From: Proales similis
Lineage: Eukaryota; Rotifera; Eurotatoria; Ploima; Proalidae
Direction of reading: 5' to 3'
Assembly: GCA_019059635.1 (NCBI GenBank)
Contig: JAGVRJ010000002.1
Coordinates: 2,604,001-2,668,000, forward strand
DNA: 64,000 nt
Shown here one piece after another: positions 34,844 to 44,867 of the stretch (its first letter is position 1; every line of letters starts with the position of its first letter). The notes under the pieces are model-generated. The model saw nothing but the letters and a program-made list of their open reading frames with translations. It made no database searches and was not told the DNA's origin. Made by a program: the position numbers and the translations under genes.

Positions 34844-36380
34844 TTTCCTTGGGTTCTAGTCAAGTTTGATGAACATTCGAATTCAATCATTTATTTATAT
34901 GAAATTTGTGGGAAAATCGTAATGTTGTTGAGCTTCCAAATACACATCTCATCAGCTGCTAAGTAAAATCTCCTTATCGGTTTGAATGAGAACAAATAAT
35001 TCCGTTCGATTGGTTGACTCTTGGCGTTATGCAATATCTGTGACGGCCGACTAAGGCGTTGTACAATTGATAATGTGTTTAAATATAGAAGAGTCGTGTC
35101 TGCATGCGCCGATAAGATTGATACGACATGCAGGCTATCTTAGCTTCTCCCCGAGCATCCGGCGTTTTCCGACTGTCGTCCGATTTTCGAGCCCCTTTAC
35201 TCTACTTGTTTTCCGAGTGCTCTTAGTATTTTTGGATTTTTCTCTTTTCTGAACTATTGCCGAAAATAATCGAATTGAAAATACCACAATCTTTTTTTTA
35301 CTGCAAACCGTTCAAAAATAAACGGACGGAAAGTTAAATCAGGGCTTAAGGATGGCGATGATGACGATGAAGATTGTATCATTTCTCATTCAATAACCAT
35401 CGACAACTGATGGCCAATCATCATGCTCTCCAATCAGAGAGAAGGAGTAGAAAATTCTCCTGGCCTGATGATCATGTTGCGCAATTAACGTGGCGACAAT
35501 AAACTCGACCAATAAAAACGAACGCTGAGCTGGCCTAATGGTCTAATTGTGGCCGAATACCGATCAGCTGCTGCTGTTGCTGTTGTTGATGTTATTCGTG
35601 TAGGAAATAAACAATTTACAACCTCGACTACAACGAGACCATAAAGCGAGCAAACGATGAGAAAGAGCAATTATCCAACGTGCTATATTGTCACCAGAAT
35701 TGAAAATGTTGTTCTAAACTTCGCCTCGAAGACTAAAAAACGTTTAAACCAGTTGGCTAGTTTTTAGCAGAGTCAAATGTGTGCCCAGTGTGGCTGTTCA
35801 TGAAGGGTGGACATTTTACGCTCATTAAGACGAGTCAACTCCCGTCTCGTAGCGGCGATGTCTTTGATCGCTTTTGTCTTATTGAGCAAATGAGCATAAA
35901 GAAACTAAATGTCTCAGCATGACTGTTAGAGCTCGATTGCTCGGCGCTTGTCTGCTAAAGCTTCGAGCAAGTTCATTAGACTGATGAGCTGCCGGCACAA
36001 GTGATTGAATTCGAATCAGTTAGACTCAATTGCACAACAGTTGGACATTTCGAACAATTAACCGCTCGACCATGAGTCGCCTCGTACTCGTTTATTCTTC
36101 TCTGCGCTTTCTTCCTCTTTTATTTTCTCCATTTCGTCTTCAGCATTTATGTTACGCCATTGGCCTTTGTTTCTTCAACCTGCTCGTTGTTGTTTGGCCT
36201 TTCGATGCCGGTTCAATCCACCGGCCGGTTTTTCAAAACAGCACAGTGAGCACACTTCACACCTTTAGTTGATTGGAAGAAAGAGTCGACATTTGGATTC
36301 AGACGCCAGACTTGGTTCGTATTCAAATAGTAACCTAGCTTGGTTTAGGTTTAGATTTAGAATAGAGGAGCAGCAGAAAA
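34844..36380. other. Upstream region of trypsin and bHLH genes
   Basis: 1.5 kb without a gene I can defend. It contains a CTG/CAG-like run (about 35568-35590) and short open frames without domains or splice support. Probably promoter DNA for the divergently transcribed trypsin and bHLH genes. Confidence 0.4.
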
Positions 36381-37100
36381 ATGAATTCGAATGAGAGCGT
36401 AGTTTACGGAGGCGTGAACATCAATGTTGATCTTCTGACCGCAAGATCGAAAAGAAGAGGAAGGCCAAGTGCAATTGAACGATTCAATACTCAACAGCTT
36501 GAACGCAAGTTTACCAACTTGATCAACTCGAACGCCAATTTGAACGACGAGTTCGCCAAACTCAACGTGCTACCGTTCATAATGAAGAGACAAAGACGCG
36601 CACGCGCCAACGATCGGGAAAGAAACAGAATGCAGACGATGAACAGCGCGCTAAAAGAGCTAAAGGACCACCTCCCCATCGAGCTTCTGATTGAAAACGA
36701 TGAGCACGATGCAAGCGAGTGCGGCGAGCGACGAAGCCAAGAAGCCAAGAAAATAACGAAAATCGATACGCTTCGTCTGGCGTCCAAATACATCGCTATA
36801 TTGACTGAAACGCTCGAGCAGGACGATAGAGCCAGAACGAGCCGGTATCCGACTGACTGCTCTCACCTGTCTCAGAGCAGCAGTTGTAACTCATCCGGCG
36901 CTTCATCGTCGACCTCGCCTAATGGCGTTTACGTTCAAATTAAACCTCAAAGACCGGCTCCTGCTTCGACTGAATACCGCACCTTTTATCAAGGCGCAAT
37001 TTCCAAATCGATAGTTGATAATTACCCCCATTCATACGAATATTTCTACTACAATGGATCTGCTGCTTCAGCGCCCGTCCGACCAACTACTCGATTCTAA
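36381..37100 (+). CDS. Neural-type bHLH transcription factor with expanded loop
   Basis: Single exon, 239 aa. The basic region is KRQRRARANDRERNRM, followed by helix 1 (QTMNSALKELKDHLP). The loop is unusually long and acidic (about 25 residues), then comes TKIDTLRLASKYIAILTETLEQ as helix 2. The basic region and LTETL end resemble the neurogenin/NeuroD/Atonal group, which bind E-boxes with an E-protein partner and drive neuron formation. Normal loops in this group are about 9-12 residues. The N-terminus is Asn-rich; the C-terminus is Ser-rich with aromatic residues (EYFYYNGS). No orthologue within the group is assigned. Long gene-poor flanks suit a developmental regulator. Confidence 0.85.
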   Translation: MNSNESVVYGGVNINVDLLTARSKRRGRPSAIERFNTQQLERKFTNLINSNANLNDEFAKLNVLPFIMKRQRRARANDRERNRMQTMNSALKELKDHLPIELLIENDEHDASECGERRSQEAKKITKIDTLRLASKYIAILTETLEQDDRARTSRYPTDCSHLSQSSSCNSSGASSSTSPNGVYVQIKPQRPAPASTEYRTFYQGAISKSIVDNYPHSYEYFYYNGSAASAPVRPTTRF

Positions 37101-37383
37101 TTAAGAGCTGAAAAAGATGCCGATAACAGCGCACCCGCTACAGAAGAGCGCCTGATAAATTATTTAATCGTTAATCGATCCAGCAAATTTCGTTCTTTTT
37201 TTTTTGTCGTTGCTGACTCGTTCGTTTTCATTTCGAATGAACGCATTTAGACAAGCACGCAACATACTACTCAAGAAAAATAAAACGACTTTGTCGAATG
37301 GCCAAAACCAACCAGATTGTGTAATTAAAGCGTTTCCCTAATCAGGGAAGCTGTAAAATATTCTCTCATATATTGACTAGTTC

Positions 37384-37413
37384 CCTCTCTCTCTCTCTTT
37401 CTCTCTCTCTCTC
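37384..37413. repeat. (CT)n microsatellite
   Basis: Near-perfect CT dinucleotide tract with one interruption. Confidence 0.85.
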
Positions 37414-38694
37414 AGTTTTGGTTCAATGCATTTTTTTTCTGCTCATTCTCTTGTCACGGAGGATCTAGTAGGAGCCGGCCGAAATTAATTTGTGTGGGCG
37501 AAAAACGTTTTTCTTTTTCGTGCCGAAAACAGAGCATCGTATGGCAGAAAACAGAATGATTCTTCTTGCTTAAACGAATATCGATTTGGCTTGTTGCATC
37601 ATAATCGACTGGACTGGGCCGCCTTTCAAACGTTCATCAGCGTCAGTTTTCTTCTCTCGACTTGACTCGCATGAAACTTAATTCATTATTTCCCGATGAA
37701 GTTGTGCCCTCTCTCAAGTAAGCAGGGACAGGAACAAGAACAACAGTAGCATGACGTTCCATCCTGCCGCTTGAGGTAGCGCGCCGCCAGTTAATATTCC
37801 GGTCCTATGTGAATAGCTCCGATCAAATCGAGAGCTAGTTCACACGCGAGGAAAATAAAACTGGCGCGAGCATTGCTCTTCCTATTTAACAAACCTCTTA
37901 TGTATTAGGAAGCGGTCGCGTTCTCTCCCTCTCTCTCTCTCTTAACCTACGATGGGGGCCTTAATCCGCTGTAAATATTATAAAAAAAAAAATTATTTTT
38001 CTACCGATCGAACGAATTTTAAAAGGCGTTTTTCATTAGTTTGTTGGCCCATGTAGTTTGAATGCAGTTGATAGAGCGACTGGGAATAGAGATGCGGAAA
38101 TCATCAATTGCGTTTCTATTCTCTTTTTTTTCTCCGGATTTTCAAGCTCATGTAAAATTAGCGAACCTAAACAAGCGGACTGAATCAGTTCACTCAACGA
38201 TGTAGTTTATTGATCGAATCAACGCTATTAGAGAACTACTTAAAATGGCTATACGGCCAAAGGCAGATCGCTTGAAGGAGCAGCGGCATGGGCGAAACAA
38301 TTGCCATAATCAATTAATCAAGCAGGGGTGATGATTTAGCTTTTATTTGCAGGCGGTTACTCAGAGCCGCCAGAAACTCGGTTTCTGCCTGAGACCAGTG
38401 CTTGATTCGCATTCAGTGCGATTCCTGCTCTGTGCGTTCGCCAGGCCTATTGGGCCTGTGCGCTCTTTTCTGCTGGTCTTGTTGCCTTTTCTGTTTAGAG
38501 CATTCGTCTATTTGAATTGAATTGCAAAAGAGAAAAATTAGATTCACCGCTCAATCAAGACCAATGCACAATACTCGCGTGTGAGTTTGTTTGTGATTGA
38601 GCCTGTTCTAACACATATCTGTTTCCAAACTGGTCTGTGTTGATTAAGCTATGAATGCCAATCTTGAAATATTTTCTCTTCAGTGTTCGGCAAG

Positions 38695-38721
38695 ATAGAG
38701 AGAGAGAGAGAGAGAGAGAGA
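38695..38721. repeat. (GA)n microsatellite
   Basis: Perfect GA dinucleotide tract of about 27 bp. Confidence 0.85.
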
Positions 38722-39642
38722 TCTGGGTTTGCGTTGGAGCCATTGACAGCTGTTGAATCATTATTTCTTTTGTTATATAAATAGAAGCTAAGGCAGTTGG
38801 AAAAAGTCAGCGGATGCAGCATCGACCGGTCTCGTGCAAGCAGTTGGATACTGAGCGCATCAGAACGGAAGAGAGGTCGTCTACCCTCACACTTGGAAGA
38901 TGATAATGGTTATCATAATAATTAGTAACTGCTGCCTTGTCAGCTCGTCAGGCTTCTTCTTGTTCCTTTTTTACTTCGTTTCAAATGAAGCCAATTTGTG
39001 ACTGGGTTGATTAATGATAAACATATCTGAGGTCTGTCGCTCATTTGTTTTTGGGCAGCGCCTTCATAAACATGATGAGCTGTCTGTTTGCGTCGATTCC
39101 TTTCAAAGATCAATCGTACCTGAAATTTTCTGCTTGTTTTATTTGGTCTGTGAGAGCTGCAAACGGTGAGATGATCCTTGCGGCTAAATCAAGTCGCTCT
39201 AGGGTGCTTGACACGTAAATTGTAAATTCATGTTGCAAAAGAATTTTCCGTTTAATGCACAATAAGGCCGCAGACACGCCGCCGTCCATTAAAGTAAATT
39301 GATGCAAGCCAACTTCATCCATAAATCTAGACAATTATGATATCAAACAGCGCTCGCTTTTCTTCTACTTCCTCTTCCATCACATTTGCTTAGCTTTATT
39401 AGACGTTCAGAAGACGTGAATGTAAATCAAAGATAAGAAGAGTTACACGCCGCCACCTTGCACACATGTCAAGATGCGCAGACAGTTGATGTTGTCTTGG
39501 CGTGCAGCTCGCTTTGAAAGCTTCTGATGATAATTTGTTTATTTCCAATCTAATGATCTTGGCCTCTTTGATTTAGAAACTTTGCTATTGAAATCTAGCT
39601 GCGAGAAATGCACTTTTGGAATTAAGCCTGACAGTGTTCGAC

Positions 39643-40812
39643 ATGTCTGCTAGGAATAGCACCAGCTGGGAGCAAATTTTGCCGGCCGAGCAAGAGACTT
39701 ACGCTGATTACTTTTCTCCGCGTTTGCTATGGGTTGCGCCATTGCTCTTTGTCACAGGCATATTTGGCAACATCCTTTCAATTGTCGTGTTCTTGCAGCC
39801 GTCTATGCGAAAGAACTCAACATTTACCTATTTACTTTGGCTCTGCGTCGTTGATATATTCGTGATTGCGTTCGGTCTGGGCGATCTTATTCTAATCGCT
39901 TATTTTGGAAAAATTCTCCGAAACACTTCGTTTGTGGCGTGCCGCTTGCACACGTTTCTCACATTCTCCTTCACCCATTTGTCAAGTTTTATTCTGGCGT
40001 CGGTCTCGATCGACCGAGCCGTGGCCACAAACGCAATCAATTTCGCAAAGGTTTATTGCAAGCCCGCGGTTGCCTACAAGGTTATTGGCGTCAGCATCCT
40101 CTTGACTTTTATCATTAACTTTCACAATTTGTTCTTTCTTGGATTCGAACATGTCCAAGTTTCAGAGAAAAACCAGTCGGACGGCACATTAAAGAACGTG
40201 AGCGAAAAATTCGTTATTTGCGGCGTAAAAGAGAACACCGCTTATAACAGCTTCGTTGATCCATATTATCAATGGATGGATTTGACATTCTACGCAATAC
40301 TGCCGTTTTTCATCATGGCATGCTGCTCGTTTCTCATAATCCGAGTGTTATTCAAATCCAACCAACGCTTGAACAAGAACAAGGCGAATAATCGGGCGCC
40401 GACTGCAGAAAAGAATAAAGAAGAGCACGCCTCAAGCGAACATCTGAAAGTGGGCCAAAACGAGCCACGAGGAAGCCGCCTCTCGGTCGCAAGCATTTTA
40501 CAAGCTATTCGTCCAAGGGCAGGCACCCTTAATCGTCAGACCAACAGTCGCATGAATAAAACTCTTCATCTCACTTACACACTTATAACCATAAATATTC
40601 TGTTTTTCGTCCTTGTCAGCCCACTCATCATCACACTGATCTCAATAAGAGGCAAAGAAAAAGTTCAAAAGTATCAGCTCTTGTTCAACATCGTCTATTT
40701 GCTTGCCTACGCAAACCATTCATTTAACTTCATTTTCTACGGCCTCTCTTCTCCTCCATATCGTAACGTGATACTCGGTTTTTTCAAGCCAAAACGGCAA
40801 AATCAAATTTAG
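39643..40812 (+). CDS. Orphan rhodopsin-class GPCR (peptide-receptor-like)
   Basis: Intronless, 389 aa from the first in-frame ATG. There are seven hydrophobic helices: TM1 with GIFGNILSIVVF; TM2 with LLWLCVVDIFVIA; TM3 with CRLHTFLTFSF and the following IDRAVAT. TM4 starts near VIGVSILLTFI, TM5 near AILPFFIMACCSF, TM6 after a long basic loop, and TM7 is LLAYANHSFNFIFYGL. The extracellular Cys pair (VACRLH and FVICGV) is present. DRY is replaced by DRA and NPxxY by NFIFY, as in many FMRFamide/neuropeptide-type receptors. The N-terminus carries an NST glycosylation site. Ligand unknown. AATAAA lies at 40971-40976. Confidence 0.85.
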   Translation: MSARNSTSWEQILPAEQETYADYFSPRLLWVAPLLFVTGIFGNILSIVVFLQPSMRKNSTFTYLLWLCVVDIFVIAFGLGDLILIAYFGKILRNTSFVACRLHTFLTFSFTHLSSFILASVSIDRAVATNAINFAKVYCKPAVAYKVIGVSILLTFIINFHNLFFLGFEHVQVSEKNQSDGTLKNVSEKFVICGVKENTAYNSFVDPYYQWMDLTFYAILPFFIMACCSFLIIRVLFKSNQRLNKNKANNRAPTAEKNKEEHASSEHLKVGQNEPRGSRLSVASILQAIRPRAGTLNRQTNSRMNKTLHLTYTLITINILFFVLVSPLIITLISIRGKEKVQKYQLLFNIVYLLAYANHSFNFIFYGLSSPPYRNVILGFFKPKRQNQI

Positions 40813-41051
40813 CGTTTGACTCGCTACAACAAGAAAACAAGAAAACGGTCGTCTCGCGATTTTCACTTTTTATCGTACAATTTCAGAAGGTATTGATTGT
40901 CTGATGTGCTTGAGAAAGCAAATTTTAAGAATTTACAATTTTGCATGAAAACAAAGAGATTATTTTGCTGAATAAAAAATAAAAAAAAAAAAACGTTCAC
41001 GTCCAACTGGGAATGCAGTCGACTGGGCCAGTCTGGGATTTGAGTGACTAA

Positions 41052-41667
41052 CTATTCTTTGATACCGAGGTCTATGTGAAAGCAAATGAAGCCGAGCAGC
41101 TTGTACCAGGTCAATTTTTCTCTATTGCCAAAATGTGTTTCAGTAAGCTCGGCTAATTGTCCTACGATCAACTCAATCAGAATCTAAAAGGCAGACAGAA
41201 TGCATCAACCGAGAGCAAAAAGAGTGTATTTGATTTACTCACCAACAGATGGCTTGTCTTTACTCCGGCTTTTTTATGAATTTTTCCCAATGTTTTAAGC
41301 TCGTTGGTCAAAGCGGTTGTGTCTTGACCCAGGATTCTTATCGCTTTTTCAACAATAACCAGTACTTTCATTCCGTGTGCCTTTAAATGCTGATTGCAGC
41401 CAGCGAACACGTCCTCTTGGGATCGATTGCGCCACATGCTTTTTACTTCTTTGTGTTCGATCATAAGTCTAGGCGAAATAAGAAATTTTCAACCTTGTTC
41501 TTGAAAAATGGATCCAACTTTTTTCAAGCTTACTTGGTCATCAAGTCGACCCCGCAGTTTTCAAGGCCGAAATTGGTCAGAACGTTCCATCCATTCTGTA
41601 TGATGTCAATATCTTTGCGTGAAAAGTGAACGCTCTCAATAAGCTCGACTTCTGCTGTTTTTCCCAT
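41052..41667 (-). CDS. Globin
   Basis: Heme protein of 163 aa from exons 41534-41667, 41243-41468 and 41052-41183. Helix E has the distal His (NQHLKAHGMKVL) and helix F the proximal His (LKTLGKIHKKAGV). The intron after THLL-equivalent SHLL (phase 0) lies in the usual helix-G region, and the first intron is before helix C. No signal peptide, so it is probably cytoplasmic. The N-terminus starts MGKT. The CD1 residue, Phe in nearly all globins, aligns with Trp (HKEVKSMW). The extended N-terminus and single domain suit neuroglobin-, globin-X- or cytoglobin-like proteins rather than a blood hemoglobin. Binding and function are inferred from the family only. Confidence 0.88.
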
Positions 41668-42840
41668 TTGCTTCTGATCAAAGAGCCAAAAACGCAAAGC
41701 GCTTCTTCAAATCTTAAATGGCGGCAGAATAATTAAATGCTAAAACATGACTTACTGAATCAGGGTGTGACTAATAAACAGTGAGGAGGTGAGCAGTTCC
41801 TATCTGCTCCTCAAACGGCTTAAATGTTTGAAAAGCGCAAATGACGATTACTGTCTAAGTCTCTAAATGACGCGCAATCGCTTTGCCTTTGAAATATTGA
41901 CGTAGATGTGACGCTTTTGTAATAATTGACAATTACATCAAATCAGTCACGAGTCAATCATGAAATTGGATCATCTGGCTGAATATGTTCACTCGTTTTA
42001 ACCATTAAAAAAGAGGAAGCGACAGCGGAATTCTGCACTGATCCGGCTTTAGATGGAATTATTTACGATTGACGCATATGCTGATTAGTTTACATTTATT
42101 TTACAAGCATATGTTCCAAATTAACTCGACTGAAATTAGTCAGCTTGCAGATTTTTCAACTGCTTTGAAATTTTAGGTTCGAATTCCTCGCAGGGAAATT
42201 TGACCCAAAATTTCAAATCCCAGAACGTATTTCTCAAGATCGACACCGCGAGATCATAATCATCGTGAATAGAAATAATCTAACCGCAAGCCAGAATTTA
42301 TCGATTTTTTAAGATAAACATTCCCGATAAAAGTCAAAGGATAGTTTTGGTAGCTACCTCTCTAGGTTTAGGAATATTGATACTGATTTTCAAAGTATCA
42401 TAGGAAAATCTGCAAGCTTACCTACACAGACGCGAAATTGCAAATTAAGTTCGAAAAAAGGCCTTGAACTAAAGATAGGTGGAAGAATTTCATTCCTTTA
42501 GAAAAGTTTCTTGTAATTTTAATTTTCTGATCGATGCCCCATCGGTCGGGAACTTATATTTCTCTTACCTATTAGATCAAATAACAAATAAAAACGTGAT
42601 TTTTTTTAAATCAAACTGCTACCTAAAGTGTCTGAAATGAACTGACAAGCCGGAAGCATGAGGAAATTCCGACGAAAGATTCGTCATGATTGGCACAAGC
42701 TGTTTTTACAAGACAACAAGCCTGGTCTTGGAAGATTGAGCTGGCTGCTTTTAGTGCTCGGGAGGTAAAATGCTTAACTGGCGGAGATAGCGAAAATCCG
42801 ACAAGTTTAACTTGCTCAACTCGTGAAAATTCAATTTTCT
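41668..42840. other. Intergenic, no gene seen
   Basis: AT-rich upstream DNA of the globin gene, ending at the Tc1-like element. A motif resembling a pol III B box at about 42177 has no supporting tRNA stems. Confidence 0.4.
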
Positions 42841-43322
42841 CAGTGCAAAATTATTGGGCTCTTTTTGTAAAAAATTCTCATCTTTTCTACTCTAATTAAC
42901 TTCTCGATCAACATGCCACGAGGATATCAGCTCACTGATTCAGAAAAAAAATTAATCTTGGATCTTCACAAACAAAAGAAGAGTCATCGCAAGATTGCCG
43001 CCCGTATACGCCGCTCTAAGACGGTTGTTACGAATTTCCTCAAGGATCCAGAAGCATACTGCACAAAAAAACGTTCTGGGCGCCCTTTGAAGTGCTCTGA
43101 GCGCACGAAAAGGCAAATAATCAAGCACGCGAACAAGAATGCTGTCTCGTGTAACCGAATCAAGTCTGATCTCGGACTCAATATTTCAAGATGGACCATA
43201 AATCGGATTCTTAATGGCTGTCCGAACATTAAGAAAGTTAAAGCTGGTAAACAAACCACTAAAAATTTAAACAAATTTCAGTATAAATAAAGCCATTCGT
43301 CTTATCATTTTGCTCTGCACTG
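42841..43322 (+). mobile_element. Miniature Tc1/mariner-type element (about 482 bp)
   Basis: Starts CAGTGCAAAA at 42841 and ends with GCACTG at 43322, followed by TA. Both ends read CAGTGCA inward, which fits Tc1/mariner terminal sequences. The left flank lacks a TA. Inverted repeats beyond the first seven bases are weak. The interior is almost entirely one plus-strand ORF with transposase N-terminal similarity. End assignment is tentative. Confidence 0.5.
42913..43290 (+). CDS. Transposase N-terminal DNA-binding domain (Tc1/Tc3-like), truncated
   Basis: 125 aa. MPRGYQLTDSEKK opens a first helix-turn-helix (KSHRKIAARIRRSKTVVTNFL), followed by the GRP-type linker KKRSGRPLKCSERTKRQI. A second helix-turn-helix follows (NRIKSDLGLNISRWTINRIL). 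This is the bipartite PAIRED-like domain of Tc1/Tc3 transposases. Full transposases are about 330-345 aa; here the frame stops before the DDE/DDD catalytic domain, which is absent downstream. The retained ORF has no frameshift or internal stop. It is either a recent internal-deletion derivative or a repressor-like remnant. Confidence 0.7.
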   Translation: MPRGYQLTDSEKKLILDLHKQKKSHRKIAARIRRSKTVVTNFLKDPEAYCTKKRSGRPLKCSERTKRQIIKHANKNAVSCNRIKSDLGLNISRWTINRILNGCPNIKKVKAGKQTTKNLNKFQYK

Positions 43323-44867
43323 TATTTTTGATTTTAAAAGAAATATATTTCGGAGGAAGAGCTTTGCTGTCTTATTTAGAGGATTAACCTAAAATTCAGG
43401 ATTGTTGAGCTTGGTGACAAAATTAGCTTAACATAGTCGAAATCGACGTCTGGCAGCCAAATTAAGCGAATATCCAAGTCCCGGGGTTTTGAACGGATGG
43501 TCTTGGATCTTGGCCATCGTGTTCACCGAGGAGGAAATTTCCGTAATTGGTCTTTCAAGAATTTTTTTTTCCCAACTGCTTGAGAGTAAGAGAAAAGATC
43601 GTGAAACAGAGCGTCGGTCGGAAATAATAAAAGTTGGATGATTTATCCGATCGTAGTAAGTTGTTTGTTTTAGAAGTAAACTTTATATAAATGAACAAGA
43701 AGAAGGAAAAAATAGTGCGGCAAAAAGGGCTCAGAGATTGACATGAGAAGTGAAAGAGAAAGCATGTTCAGCTCTTTTTAGCTTGTGTTCTCCTGCCGGC
43801 TTCGTGGTGAAACAAATCTGCCCAAGATGAAATCTACGTTTAACACCTATCGTTTGAGCGTCTGAGTGAAAGCGAGTGCCGCAGATAATTTCGGCGCAAT
43901 GAACAAGAGCGCCGTTCTGTGCGATAGTTGTTTATTTATTCGCGAAAAAAATATCCGCACTCAAAGAACAAATAGCGACTCGTTCGCGGCGATTGAGAGC
44001 TGAGCAGAGAACTAAAAAAGGAAAACGAAGGAGAATTAGAGCGAGCTGAGACAAAGAGCGAGAAGAAAAAGCGAGCGAAACAGCCGAGTTGAGATTATCG
44101 GATATGAGAGCAGGCTCTTTAGCACCTTGCTTTTGGTTTGCTGCAGCAAGCTGATTGGCTGAGTTCGCAGCCTCGCGTCTCGATTTAACGAACCAGATTG
44201 AGGTCTGGGCGGGGATAATTTCGATCGTTCCGCGCTATTCGCTCTTTTCTGCCTTCTCTATTTAGACGTCTTCGTTGCTCTCACTCGCATTTTCAGGCGC
44301 CTACACGGCTAATTTCACTGCATCGGCTTTTATTGCTCTAATAGATTATTAATAAAGTGCTCCGTATCAAAAAATGTGAAGAGCACCCGACCAAATATTG
44401 GAGATGGCCGCCTTTACAAATCAGGACTGACGACTCGGGCATCGAGCTTCCTTCTCTCAGATGAAGGTTGATTCAGCTTCGCTCACGTTTTCTTCTCCGT
44501 TTCATTTCAATTGCAATTGATTCGCTCAAGAGGCTTCCATTTTTAATATCTTTTTGTTGGAAGAAGCCGTTAAATTTTGGAAGCCGACGCATTTTATTGG
44601 CACCTTAAGGCATGGTTTTCAGCGTTTATTAAACAGGTTCACTACAGGTTGCTACAAAACTGCAATGACTTTTAATATCGCAGTCTTTGGGTTGCATCTC
44701 TCGGTCGGTTTGTTCAAACAAGACGGTGCCAGTTCAATTTGGTTCAATTCATTTGACATGAACATTGCATTAGATCAAACCATCCTGCTCTCATTCTTAA
44801 TATTTCCTTTGTTTTCTCTCTTGCTCATCTCGTTTTGATTTTCAGTTTAGACTTTCTAGTTTCCTCA
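43323..44867. other. Upstream region of LMX1-type gene
   Basis: 1.5 kb without a supported gene. A TTTTCAG acceptor at about 44845 lies 23 nt before the LMX1 ATG and implies a 5'-UTR intron or trans-splice site. A 94-codon frame at 44554 lacks support. Confidence 0.45.

Larger units (their letters stand above)
37101..39642. other. 2.5-kb gene-poor region with CT/GA microsatellites
   Basis: CT tracts lie at about 37384-37413 and 37922-37942, and a GA tract at about 38695-38721. A 74-codon minus frame at 39110-39334 has no clear partner exons. Otherwise no gene is recognised. It may hold regulatory DNA for the bHLH and GPCR genes. Confidence 0.45.

Noticed and set aside
42170-42195. GGTTCGAATTCC, resembling a tRNA T-loop/B box
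   Set aside because: The flanking bases do not pair into a T stem and no acceptor or anticodon arm can be drawn upstream.
44554-44838. 94-codon frame just upstream of LMX1
   Set aside because: No homology or initiation context; it ends at the 5'-UTR acceptor of LMX1 and is probably untranslated leader or intron.
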